Assembly: GCF_000424065.1 (NCBI RefSeq)
Contig: NZ_AUJE01000014.1
Span: forward strand, 36,326 to 100,325
Origin: Selenomonas ruminantium subsp. ruminantium ATCC 12561
Lineage (GTDB): Bacteria > Bacillota > Negativicutes > Selenomonadales > Selenomonadaceae
Direction: 5' to 3'
Length of the DNA stretch: 64,000 nt
How positions within the stretch are numbered: position 1 is the first letter of the stretch; every line of letters starts with the position of its first letter. Below, piece after piece: positions 55,259-63,636 of the stretch. The notes below the pieces were generated by a model that saw only the letters and a program-made list of their open reading frames with translations, did no database searches and was not told the DNA's origin. Both the position numbers and the translations under genes were made by a program.

Positions 55259-56287
55259 TTGGCTGAAGAAGATTTTTACGAGATGGATATTGATGATGGC
55301 CGCATTGTGGCCATGGACGAGCAGCGGACAGATGATTGGCAGTACAGCCTGCGCCCCCGCAAGTTAAGCGAGTATATCGGGCAGGACAAGGCCAAGAAAA
55401 ATCTGGAGATTTTCATTCAGGCGGCCATGAACCGCGGCGATTCGCTGGACCATGTTCTGCTCTATGGGCCTCCGGGGCTGGGTAAGACCACGCTGGCGGG
55501 AATTATCGCCAATGAGATGGGGGTGAACTTCCGTCAGACTTCCGGCCCGGCTATTGAACGGCAGGGGGATTTGGCGGCGCTGCTGACGAATTTGCAGGAG
55601 CATGATGTGCTCTTTATCGATGAAATCCACCGCCTGTCCCGTAGTGTGGAGGAAGTGCTGTACTCGGCCATGGAGGATTTTGCGCTGGATATTATTATCG
55701 GCAAGGGGCCAAGTGCCCGTTCTATCCGGTTGGATATTGCGCCCTTTACGCTGATTGGCGCCACGACTAAGGCAGGTTCTTTGGCGGCTCCTTTGCGTGA
55801 CCGTTTCGGGATTATCTCGCGCCTGGAGTATTATACGCCGGAGGCTTTGGTGACGATTGTCAAGCGGGCGGCAGAGATTTTGGAAATCCCCATTGAGGAT
55901 AAAGGTGCGTTGGAAATTGCGCGCCGTTCCCGGGGAACTCCGCGTATTGCCAATCGCCTGTTAAAGCGGGTGCGGGATGTGGCGCAGTATGAAGGCATGG
56001 AGGTTATTACCGACGAGATTGCCGATAAGGCGTTGTCCCTGCTCGAGGTGGATAAGGCCGGTCTTGACCATACGGACAGGCGCATGCTTTTGACCATGAT
56101 TAAGAAATTCGGCGGTGGCCCGGTGGGGCTTGATACATTGGCGGCAGCTATCAGCGAGAGTACGGATACTGTGGAGGATGTGTTTGAGCCGTTTTTGATT
56201 CAGCTGGGCTTTATCAACCGTACGCCCAGGGGCCGAGTGGTCACGAAGGCCGGTTATGAGCATTTGGGCATTGCTTATCCGGAATAG
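55259..56287 (+). CDS. ruvB: Holliday junction branch migration ATPase RuvB
   Basis: AAA+ motor for branch migration. Walker [10 protein letters not shown], Walker [11 protein letters not shown], sensor region LIGATTKAG and a winged-helix C-terminal domain. It starts at TTG with a strong AAGGAGG upstream. Length of 342 residues is normal. Confidence 0.97.
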   Translation: MAEEDFYEMDIDDGRIVAMDEQRTDDWQYSLRPRKLSEYIGQDKAKKNLEIFIQAAMNRGDSLDHVLLYGPPGLGKTTLAGIIANEMGVNFRQTSGPAIERQGDLAALLTNLQEHDVLFIDEIHRLSRSVEEVLYSAMEDFALDIIIGKGPSARSIRLDIAPFTLIGATTKAGSLAAPLRDRFGIISRLEYYTPEALVTIVKRAAEILEIPIEDKGALEIARRSRGTPRIANRLLKRVRDVAQYEGMEVITDEIADKALSLLEVDKAGLDHTDRRMLLTMIKKFGGGPVGLDTLAAAISESTDTVEDVFEPFLIQLGFINRTPRGRVVTKAGYEHLGIAYPE

Positions 56288-56299
56288 GAGTATATGGTG

Positions 56300-56926
56300 A
56301 TGAAGTTACTATTACATATGTGCTGCGGGCCGTGTTCCTGTTATCCGGTGAAAAAACTGCGGGCAGATGGCATTGAGCCGGTGGGGTATTTCTTTAATCC
56401 CAATATTCATCCGTACAAAGAGTGGGAGATGCGTTTAAATACAGCCCGCGAGTTTGCGGAAAAGGTCAATATGGAATTTTTCGCCGATGAACAATACCGT
56501 CTGCGGGATTTTTTGAAGCAGGCCCTGCCGGCGGAGGCTTTGCCCAATGGCCGCTGTACGATGTGTTATACCTGGCGGCTGGAAGAAGCGGCGAGGTTTG
56601 CGGCCGAACATGGCTTTGATGCCTTTACGTCCACGCTGTTTTACAGCATTTACCAGCAGCATGATTTAATGAAGCGGACGGCTGAGCGTTTTGCCGCGCA
56701 ATATGGTGTGCAGTTTTATTATGAAGATTTCCGTCCCGGCTGGCAGGAGGGCATTGATATCAGTCAGGAATTGGAGCTTTACCGTCAGCCTTATTGTGGG
56801 TGTATCTTCAGTGAAGAAGAACGGTACAGCAAGGCTATTCGCAAGCAGCGCAAGAAGGACAACAAGGCGAAAAAGCGTGCCCGGCTTGAAGCTGAGGCAA
56901 AGGCGCGTGTAGGGGAGGACGGATGA
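56300..56926 (+). CDS. queH: Epoxyqueuosine reductase QueH
   Basis: Last step of queuosine synthesis, reducing epoxyqueuosine in tRNA; QueH is the alternative to cobalamin-dependent QueG. Conserved cysteines are in MCCGPCSCYP near the N-terminus, GRCTMCYTWR, and YCGCIFSEEERY at the end, matching the family's cluster ligands. ATG at 56300 is favoured because TAGGAG is 9 nt upstream; ATG 56294 would be only 3 nt away. It overlaps the SpoIID-like gene by 4 bp and lies near queA. Confidence 0.94.
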   Translation: MKLLLHMCCGPCSCYPVKKLRADGIEPVGYFFNPNIHPYKEWEMRLNTAREFAEKVNMEFFADEQYRLRDFLKQALPAEALPNGRCTMCYTWRLEEAARFAAEHGFDAFTSTLFYSIYQQHDLMKRTAERFAAQYGVQFYYEDFRPGWQEGIDISQELELYRQPYCGCIFSEEERYSKAIRKQRKKDNKAKKRARLEAEAKARVGEDG

Positions 56927-58098
56927 TGAAAAAGCATTTTATTGCTCTTTGCAGTTTGTTTTGCCTGTTATTATCGCCGGCTGCTTTTGTGGAAGCGGCC
57001 TGGCAGCCGGAGCTTTTGGTATCGCTGGGGACGGCGGGAACGACCCTGCGCCTGTCGGGAAATGTTCCTGTGGTGTTGAAGCGGCTGGACAATAAGAAAG
57101 TGGTCTGGCAGGGAAAAGCCAAGGAATTTGCTACGCTAACCTTCACAGACAAGGGCTGGGAACTTAACGGCAGAAAACTTAAAAAAGCGGATGCCGCGGC
57201 CTTGGAACTGACGGTGGAGGACGAGCGCAATCTGTCTAAGCTGGTCAGTACCTACGATAATAAGTCCTATCGTGGTGCCTTGCGCCTTATACCGCGCAAG
57301 GGAAGTTTGCAGCTGCTAAACCGGGTAACAGCGGAGGAATATCTGCAGGGCGTTGTGCCGGAGGAAATGCCGGCAGAATGGAATCCGGAGGCGGTGAAGG
57401 CACAGGCGGTGGCGGCCAGGACGTATGCCCTGCGCCAGCGCAAGCGTCATGCCAAAGAAGGCTTTGATGTCTGTGCAACAACCCATTGCCAGCAATATGG
57501 CGGCGTGGCTGTGGAGCGTGCAGCGGCTAGTCGGGCGGTAAAGGAAACCAGCGGCGAGGTTTTGGAAAGTCATGGCGCACTTGTTGATGCGCTCTTTCAT
57601 ACGGATTCGGGCGGCATGACGGAGAACAGCGAAGACGTATGGGGCAGCCGCATTGACTGCCTGCGGGCGGCTAAAGAAGTGCGGACGGAGACTTATCCGT
57701 GGGAGAAGAATATCACTGTGCAAAAGTTCAGTGAGCTGCTCGCCAAGCGTGGGAAAAATATCGGCACGCTGAAGAAGATTGAACTGTCCCCCATAAAGAT
57801 TGGCAAAGCCTCGAAAGACCGCACGGTATCGGGGCGGGTCAAGCAGGTGACGTTTGTCGGCAAGAACGGCAAAGCCAGTATAACAGGCAATGATTTGCGC
57901 AGTATGCTGGGGCTGAAAAGTACGCTTTTTGGTATGACTATGAACCGCAATGTATTGTTCATCAAGGGCTATGGCTGGGGCCATGGGCTGGGGATGTCCC
58001 AGCATGGCGCTAAGGCCTATGCAGATAGTGAACACTATGATTATAAGCAGATTTTGCAGCATTATTATCGTGGTGCAGAGTTAAAGAAATTATATTGA
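56923..58098 (+). CDS. SpoIID/LytB-domain protein
   Basis: N-terminal signal peptide (about residues 1-26), then a SpoIID domain (about 100-385) with NRVTAEEYLQGVVPEEMPAE containing the catalytic-type Glu, AQAVAARTYAL, FHTDSGGMTE and GWGHGLGMSQHGA. SpoIID enzymes are lytic transglycosylases acting on stem-free glycan. In spore formers they act in engulfment; in vegetative or non-sporulating relatives they are implicated in septal wall processing. Sporulation cannot be inferred from this gene alone. It sits between queH and queA. Confidence 0.9.
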   Translation: MMKKHFIALCSLFCLLLSPAAFVEAAWQPELLVSLGTAGTTLRLSGNVPVVLKRLDNKKVVWQGKAKEFATLTFTDKGWELNGRKLKKADAAALELTVEDERNLSKLVSTYDNKSYRGALRLIPRKGSLQLLNRVTAEEYLQGVVPEEMPAEWNPEAVKAQAVAARTYALRQRKRHAKEGFDVCATTHCQQYGGVAVERAAASRAVKETSGEVLESHGALVDALFHTDSGGMTENSEDVWGSRIDCLRAAKEVRTETYPWEKNITVQKFSELLAKRGKNIGTLKKIELSPIKIGKASKDRTVSGRVKQVTFVGKNGKASITGNDLRSMLGLKSTLFGMTMNRNVLFIKGYGWGHGLGMSQHGAKAYADSEHYDYKQILQHYYRGAELKKLY

Positions 58099-58110
58099 TT
58101 GAAGGATTGA

Positions 58111-59208
58111 ATGATGTTATTACTTTCGGATTTTGATTATGAACTGCCAGAAGAACGGATTGCACAGGTTCCCATGGAGCCGCGCAATTCCTCGCGTTTG
58201 ATGGTGCTTGACCCCGTGGAAAAGACCATGGAGCATCGTCATTTTTATGACCTCAAGGAATATGTGGAACCGGGCGACACGCTTATCTTCAATGATACCC
58301 GTGTTATGCCGGCACGCCTTATCGGTCATCGTGACCAGACAGGGGGCAAGGTGGAAGTCTTCCTTTTGCGCCGGCTGGATGCAACTCATTGGGAAACCTT
58401 GGTCAAGCCGGGCAAGAAGGCTAAGCCGGGCTACCAAATCAATTTTAGCGATGAACTGAGCTGCGTGGTGACCGACCATACAGATTTTGGTGGTCGCATT
58501 GTGGAGTTTAAGTTTGAGGGGATTTTCGAGGAAATTCTTGACCGCTTAGGGGAAACGCCCCTGCCGCCTTATATCCATGAAAAACTAGAGGATAGTGAAC
58601 GCTATCAGACGGTTTACAATCGCGAACAGGGGTCGGCGGCTGCACCGACAGCCGGACTGCATTTCACCAGGGAACAGATGCAGGAACTCAAGGACATGGG
58701 CGTGAACTTGGGCTTTGTGACGCTCCATGTAGGTTTGGGTACGTTCCGTCCGGTCAATGTGGAAGACATCCAGAAGCACGATATGCACAAGGAATTCTAC
58801 AATGTACCGGAGGAAACGGCGAAGCTCATCATGGATACAAAAAAAGCCGGCCACAGGGTTATTGCCGTGGGCACGACCAGTATCCGCACACTGGAATCTG
58901 CTGCGGACGGCCTCGGAGAAATCTCTGCCAAGAGTGGCTGGACGCAGATTTTCATCTATCCGGGCTATGATTTCAAGATTGTCGATGCCATCATCACCAA
59001 CTTCCACCTGCCTAAGTCCACGCTGATTATGCTGATCAGCGCCTTTGCCGGACGGGAATTTGTGCTCGATGCCTATAAGACGGCTGTGGAAATGAAGTAC
59101 CGTTTCTTCTCCTTTGGTGATGCTATGTATCTCTCAGTACAACAACCCAAGGATGAACGGGATAGAGAACTGGCAGCACTCGAAGCTTCCCATCAAAAAG
59201 ATGAATAA
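58111..59208 (+). CDS. queA: S-adenosylmethionine:tRNA ribosyltransferase-isomerase
   Basis: Transfers and rearranges the ribosyl part of SAM onto preQ1 in tRNA to form epoxyqueuosine, the substrate of QueH encoded just upstream. Diagnostic stretches: [48 protein letters not shown] and TTSIRTLES. Length of 365 residues is slightly longer than average. tgt, often next to queA, is not found: a terminator and prophage remains follow instead. Confidence 0.97.
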   Translation: MMLLLSDFDYELPEERIAQVPMEPRNSSRLMVLDPVEKTMEHRHFYDLKEYVEPGDTLIFNDTRVMPARLIGHRDQTGGKVEVFLLRRLDATHWETLVKPGKKAKPGYQINFSDELSCVVTDHTDFGGRIVEFKFEGIFEEILDRLGETPLPPYIHEKLEDSERYQTVYNREQGSAAAPTAGLHFTREQMQELKDMGVNLGFVTLHVGLGTFRPVNVEDIQKHDMHKEFYNVPEETAKLIMDTKKAGHRVIAVGTTSIRTLESAADGLGEISAKSGWTQIFIYPGYDFKIVDAIITNFHLPKSTLIMLISAFAGREFVLDAYKTAVEMKYRFFSFGDAMYLSVQQPKDERDRELAALEASHQKDE

Positions 59209-59215
59209 ATACCAG

Positions 59216-59249
59216 AAAGCACCGACGGTCAAGGACTGCCGGTGCTTTT
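59216..59249 (+). terminator. Rho-independent terminator after queA
   Basis: Outer stem AAAGCACCG/CGGTGCTTT of 9 bp with inner partial pairing and a T4 tail. It marks the boundary between the chromosomal genes and the prophage remnant. Confidence 0.82.
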
Positions 59250-59254
59250 GTCGT

Positions 59255-59551
59255 TCATAGAGAGTATTCAAATCTATGTATTTGGCCATTGGTAAATTCA
59301 AGCTCGATAATCCTGCCGTTGCGTACACTGATACGAGACACTATGGCATTAACGAAATCTTTCAGTATGGTAGCCTCTGTTTGAGTGGCGAGCTGTTCAA
59401 AATCAATGCGTCCTTTCTGCAATGCAGTATTCATGAAAAATTGGGCAGCTTTTTGTACAAATATCTCCTCGGATAAATTGGTGGCAAAGATGGAGCTCTT
59501 TTTTGATGCGCGTAATATTATCTTCAGGCCGCCTACGGGCGGTTTTCTCGT
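59255..59551 (-). pseudogene. C-terminal fragment, possibly of a serine recombinase
   Basis: An open minus-strand frame of 98 codons without a good start; the first ATG is at 59434. The end, DFVNAIVSRISVRNGRIIEL followed by EFTNGQIHRFEYSL, resembles the C-terminal beta-strand pattern of large serine recombinases and some phage proteins. No catalytic domain is present. It could be the remnant of the prophage integrase. A CCGCC/GGCGG hairpin followed by TTTT at about 59529-59546 (plus-strand sense) overlaps its upstream end. This covers most of the gap between queA and the terminase. Identification is tentative. Confidence 0.4.
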
Positions 59552-59583
59552 TCACATAAATTCTGGGCAAGGGAGGTGATTGC

Positions 59584-61544
59584 TTGCGGAAGCTGACCGA
59601 TTACACACCGACAAAATTCATGGCGAAGGATTCCCACTACGATGCCGATGCCGCCGACTATGCGGTGGGCTTCATCGAATGTCTGTGCCATACCAAGGGG
59701 ACATGGGCAGGAAAGCCCTTCGATTTGATTGACTGGCAGGAGCGAATTATCCGGGATCTGTTCGGAATCATCAAGCCCAACGGCTACCGTCAGTTCAATA
59801 CGGCATATGTTGAGATTCCGAAGAAACAAGGAAAGCAGTTAGCCTTGGACACCAAAATTCCTACGCCGGGCGGCTTTACCACGATGGGAGGCTTGCAAAT
59901 CGGAGATACCGTTTTCGATGAGAACGGCAAGCCCTGCCGTGTGGTAGCCAAGAGCGAGGTTGACGATACAGAGCAAGCCTATCGGCTGACTTTCCGTGAC
60001 GGCTCCTCCATTGTAGCCGGAGAACGGCATCTTTGGAATGTGGAATACATCGTGGGCAAGACCAAGCCTTTTCTGTGAACAACGGGCGAGATTTATCGGC
60101 GCACGATGAGACATAGGGAGCGGAACAAGCATGATGTGCATGAGGCACTTCGCTCCGTTATTCGCATTCCCGTTGGAAAGCCCCTTCAAACGGCAGAGCG
60201 TGATTTGCCGATAGATCCATACCTGTACGGATACTGGCTGGGGAACGGATGCGCCACCAAGCCGGAAATCACCGTGTGCGATGGAGATTTGCAGGCGGTG
60301 ATGGCAAATATTCCGTATCGTGCCTACAACACTATCTGTCAGCCGGGGAGTGTCCGTGTATATTATCACGAACTTCGGAAAATCCTCTGCCGACCTTTCG
60401 TGATAAGGTTATCCCAGCGGCTTATCTTCGAGCCTCCGAAAATCAGCGGTGGGAGCTTTTGCAAGGGCTGATGGATTCCGATGGATGCATTGGCAGACGC
60501 AAGGTGCAAAGCGTTTATGTCAGCACCGTAAAGCAGCTTGCCGAAACTGTCAGGGAACTTTTATGGAGCCTTGGAATCAAGAACTCCATGACCGAATCTC
60601 CCTCGACACGCTACGGAGAGCCAACGGGTGAAACGCTTTATACCATTCGGTTTACCACTTTTACCGACCAACCAACATCAAAGTTGCATAGGAAAATCTG
60701 CCGGAAACGGGAGCGGGTGAAGAAAACTCGCTCCTGTTTTCATTATCTGGAAAATATCGAGCCGCTCTACGGGAAAATCCCAATGCAGTGCATTCAGGTG
60801 GACAGCACCAGCCATTGTTATTTGGCGGGAGAATCTTTCGTTCCGACTCATAATCTTGCCGCAGCAGTCGCTCTTCTCCTTTGTTGCGGGGACGGCGAGG
60901 AACGAGCGGATGTTTACGGTTGTGCGGCAGACCGCCAGTTATCCTCCACCACGGACATCACGGCATTTGTCCTGGTGTTCCCACCGATGGATGCCGATGA
61001 CAAATACGCCGTTCTTCCTCATTTTTGGATTCCAGAGGACAACATCGACCTCCGAGTGCGCCGCGACCATGTTCCCTACGACCTTTGGGAGCGGCAGGGA
61101 TTTCTGCAAACCACGGAGGGGAATGTGGTGCATTACGGCTACATCGAGAAATACATCGAGAGGCTTGGGGAGCGGTTCAACATACGGGAGATTGCTTTTG
61201 ACCGCTGGGGAGCGGTGCAGATGGTGCAAAACCTCGAAGGGATGGGTTTCACCGTTGTTCCTTTCGGTCAGGGCTTTGCGTCTATGAGTCCACCCACCAA
61301 GGAATTGATGAAGCTGGTCTTGGAGCAGAAAATCGCCCACGGCGGGCATCCCGTTTTGCGGTGGAACATGGACAACATTTTCATCCGCACCGACCCTGCC
61401 GAGAATATCAAGGCTGACAAAGCAAAAAGCACGGAGAAGATTGACGGGGCGATTGCCCTCATCATGGCTCTTGACCGTGCGATTCGTTGTGGGAATGTGA
61501 ATGGGGAGAGCGTGTATGAGAATCGGGGGCTGTTGGTGTTATGA
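59584..61544 (+). pseudogene. Phage terminase large subunit, broken by a decayed intein and an internal deletion
   Basis: The N-terminal part (59584-59835) reads DYTPTKFMAKDSHYDADAAD through VEIPKKQGK, the start of a HK97/phiC31-type TerL up to the Walker A lysine. The C-terminal part resumes at 60855 with LAAAVALLLCCGDGEERAD and continues to the nuclease domain (STTDITAFVLVFPP, AFDRWGAVQMV, DPAENIKADKAKSTEKIDGA). Between them lies an intein-like insert with a TGA and a frameshift. In addition GCAADRQ is joined directly to LSSTTD near 60938, where intact homologues have roughly 130 residues including Walker B. The start is TTG with GGGAGGTGAT upstream. The gene cannot make a working packaging motor. 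Confidence 0.88.
59836..60854 (+). other. Degenerate intein with LAGLIDADG endonuclease inside terL
   Basis: The insert begins QLALDTKIPTPGGFTTMGGL (intein block A with Gln where Cys is usual), continues through a block-B-like GERHLWNVEY, two LAGLIDADG motifs (YLYGYWLGNGCA, with Asn replacing the usual Asp, and ELLQGLMDSDGCIG), and ends IQVDSTSHCYLAGESFVPTH plus Asn. It is 1,019 bp, about 340 codons, a normal size for a full intein. TGA at 60076-60078 and a frame change near 60380-60395 interrupt it. The residue after the final Asn is Leu rather than Ser, Thr or Cys, so standard splicing should fail. Confidence 0.88.
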
Positions 61545-61629
61545 AAAATTTTGATATTAAGCAGGAAAGTCTACGGGGGAGGAGAATATTGTATACTGTA
61601 AGCGTATAGTGGAAGGGGGGCTATTCGTA

Positions 61630-61854
61630 ATGTACATCTTAGCGAGTCTCGTATTCCTGATAACATTGATTGCCTTTGTGGTGTTTTGGTAGAAAAAGCG
61701 TAAAGTTCGCATTGCGGAAGGTGCTGATTACATCAACGACCACAACTATCAGAATGTCAGCAAAATCAAACGAATCATTGGCGTGGTTTGTATCATTTCT
61801 TTTGTTATTGGTCTTGCAATACAGCCTGAACGCACGCCGGAAGAGAAAGCATAA
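61630..61854 (+). pseudogene. Small membrane protein gene interrupted by an amber codon
   Basis: A 74-codon frame with AAGGGGGG upstream encodes a hydrophobic first 20 residues ending FVVFW, then TAG at 61690-61692, then KKRKVRIAEGADYINDHNYQ, a second hydrophobic segment and PERTPEEKA. The basic stretch right after the stop is the expected cytoplasmic flank of the first helix, which argues the two parts were one protein. It lies just after the terminase remnant. Confidence 0.65.
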
Positions 61855-61893
61855 CAGGAGATGAAAAATAAAATATAGAAGGAAGGTCATTTT

Positions 61894-62535
61894 ATGAAAA
61901 AATTTAAATCAAGTGTATGGTTAGGCCTGATTCTGGTTTTATTGTGTTCGGTTATTTTAACTGGATGCGAATCCGAGGCAGAGAAAAAACAAAAAGAAGA
62001 TCTTGCAATACAGCAAGCAACTGAAAAATATGAAGGTATGTATAATAATTTGGTCGGTGATTTGAGCGCAAAATATGATTCTAAATACGATATACATGAT
62101 TCAAAAGCATTAGATGATGCGTACTCAATTGCATTAGCTTTTGAATATGATGGTTCAGCGAGTAAGGATAAAAACCACGAAGAAACTATTGAAGAAAGAG
62201 CGGATAAGAAAGCAAAATCAGATGTAAGAGCGGCACATCCTGATTTAGGAGTATTGCTTAATTATGCTAAAGCTTTAGCTATGCGCGATACTGACCATTA
62301 TAAACCAATGACTAGGACTAATGCAGAATTATATAAGATGGCATTAGATGAAATAAATAAAATACCAAAAGATTATAATGGTCAATTCGCTGAATGGATT
62401 ATCAAAGACAGACAAAGAATACAGGCAGATTATGATAAAGCTGTAAATTTAATGAATGCAGCTCAAGCAGAATCTAGAGCAGAAAAAGCAGATAAACAAT
62501 TAAAAGGAATACTAAAAATGCCATATGAAGAATGA
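61894..62535 (+). CDS. Predicted lipoprotein of unknown function in prophage remnant
   Basis: 213 residues with a signal peptide and lipobox LTGC (Cys at about residue 25). The mature part is helical and highly charged, rich in Glu, Lys and Asp, with likely coiled coil at both ends. AAGGAAGG precedes the start. Base composition is markedly AT-rich compared with the terminase and housekeeping genes, indicating separate acquisition. No named family recognised; its place between terminase and portal suggests prophage cargo. Confidence 0.75.
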   Translation: MKKFKSSVWLGLILVLLCSVILTGCESEAEKKQKEDLAIQQATEKYEGMYNNLVGDLSAKYDSKYDIHDSKALDDAYSIALAFEYDGSASKDKNHEETIEERADKKAKSDVRAAHPDLGVLLNYAKALAMRDTDHYKPMTRTNAELYKMALDEINKIPKDYNGQFAEWIIKDRQRIQADYDKAVNLMNAAQAESRAEKADKQLKGILKMPYEE

Positions 62536-62562
62536 AAAAATTATATGGATTGGAGAAGACAA

Positions 62563-63153
62563 ATGGAAATAGTTGGATGGTTAGCATTAGCAGTTGTTTC
62601 CTGGGGGCTAAAGTCTTGGCTTGATAGCAAGGAAAAAGATCGTATAGCTAAAATACAGAAAGCAAATAATGAACATGAACAGGCTAATATTTATGATATC
62701 CTTAATGATGTGTGTGTTGCTAAAGAAGCGTCATATTATTCATGGAATATTAGCTCGACAGGATTTGAAAAAATATATTTTTTTGATGCAGAAACACCAT
62801 ATTTTGCAATCCTAACAGATGATATGCGTTATAAACTTAGTTTGAAAGATATTACCTCGCATGAAGTGGAATATACATATCATATCCAAACTAAAAAGGG
62901 TTCAAGTGGAGTTAAGAGAGCTATAGTTGGCGGTATATTAGCTGGTGGGGTAGGAGCTGTGCTTGGTGGTGTAACAGCTGGCTCAGATAGTGAAAGTCAG
63001 AAAATCATAGATAGTGTGTCGGTGAAATTAGAAATTGATAATTTACAATTTCACACAGTTTATATTCCATGCATTTCTATAGAGGTCGCTAGGGATGTTG
63101 AAGGGATAATACGAGTCATAAAACATAAATACGAAAACAGCAAGCAACAATAG
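62563..63153 (+). CDS. Membrane-associated protein with glycine-zipper segment, unknown function
   Basis: N-terminal hydrophobic segment (about residues 2-15), a soluble central part, and a glycine-rich hydrophobic stretch GGILAGGVGAVLGGVTAG around residues 125-145 typical of glycine zippers. ATG at 62563 is preferred (GGAG 7 nt upstream) over ATG at 62545, which lacks a site. AT-rich like the preceding lipoprotein gene and only 27 bp after it, so the two probably form one cargo unit. Confidence 0.7.
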   Translation: MEIVGWLALAVVSWGLKSWLDSKEKDRIAKIQKANNEHEQANIYDILNDVCVAKEASYYSWNISSTGFEKIYFFDAETPYFAILTDDMRYKLSLKDITSHEVEYTYHIQTKKGSSGVKRAIVGGILAGGVGAVLGGVTAGSDSESQKIIDSVSVKLEIDNLQFHTVYIPCISIEVARDVEGIIRVIKHKYENSKQQ

Positions 63154-63287
63154 AATAGAAACTATGCAAGTGCTACAATCTCGAGACAAGTCAGACAGCA
63201 TTAGCGCACAAAATATGGGCAGTATTTCTGCATCTCCAATGCTCGGATTGCTTGCTCAAAATATCTTCTGAAATCAAATATCATGAA

Positions 63288-63313
63288 CGCCACTCGAAAT
63301 GGTGGTGTTTTTT
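63288..63313 (+). terminator. Hairpin with T6 tail before the portal gene
   Basis: CGCCAC/GTGGTG stem (one G-T pair), 8-nt loop and T6. It separates the cargo genes from the portal gene. The 63154-63287 stretch holds only a 35-codon frame (63164-63271) with no recognisable product. Confidence 0.5.
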
Positions 63314-63342
63314 CGTGGAAAAAATCAAGGAGCGTGATACCC

Positions 63343-63636
63343 ATGAATTTCTTTGCAAAACTCTTCCGCTCACGGGATAAGCCCCAAAACAGCTACCACT
63401 TCAGCGGTTGGCCGTTCGTATTCGGCAAATCTGCCGCCGGAGCCAAGGTCAACGAGTTCATAGCCATGCAGACCACGGCGGTTTATGCCTGCGTCCGCAT
63501 CTTGGCGGAGTCCATTGCGGGGCTTCCGCTTCATGTATATGAATATCGAGGGAACGGGAAAGAGCGTGTGCCGGGGCATCCGCTCTATTTTCTTCTTCAC
63601 GATTCGCCCAACCCTGAAATGACCTCTTTTATCCAA
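63343..63636 (+). pseudogene. Phage portal protein, N-terminal fragment
   Basis: HK97-type portal start: NEFIAMQTTAVYACVRILAE, SIAGLPLHVYEY and HPLYFLLHDSPNPEMTSF match the family's first 100 residues. ATG at 63343 has AAGGAG upstream. After TSF the frame runs into the left end of an IS200/IS605-type element and stops at 63675. Full portals have about 400 residues, so three quarters is missing or displaced beyond the window. Confidence 0.88.

Noticed and set aside
56923..58098. SpoIID-family gene as evidence of sporulation
   Set aside because: The SpoIID domain also occurs in non-sporulating bacteria, and no other sporulation gene is in the window.
63164..63271. 35-codon ORF before the portal gene
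   Set aside because: Too short, no motif and a weak start; it might be a tail of a lost phage gene but this cannot be supported.
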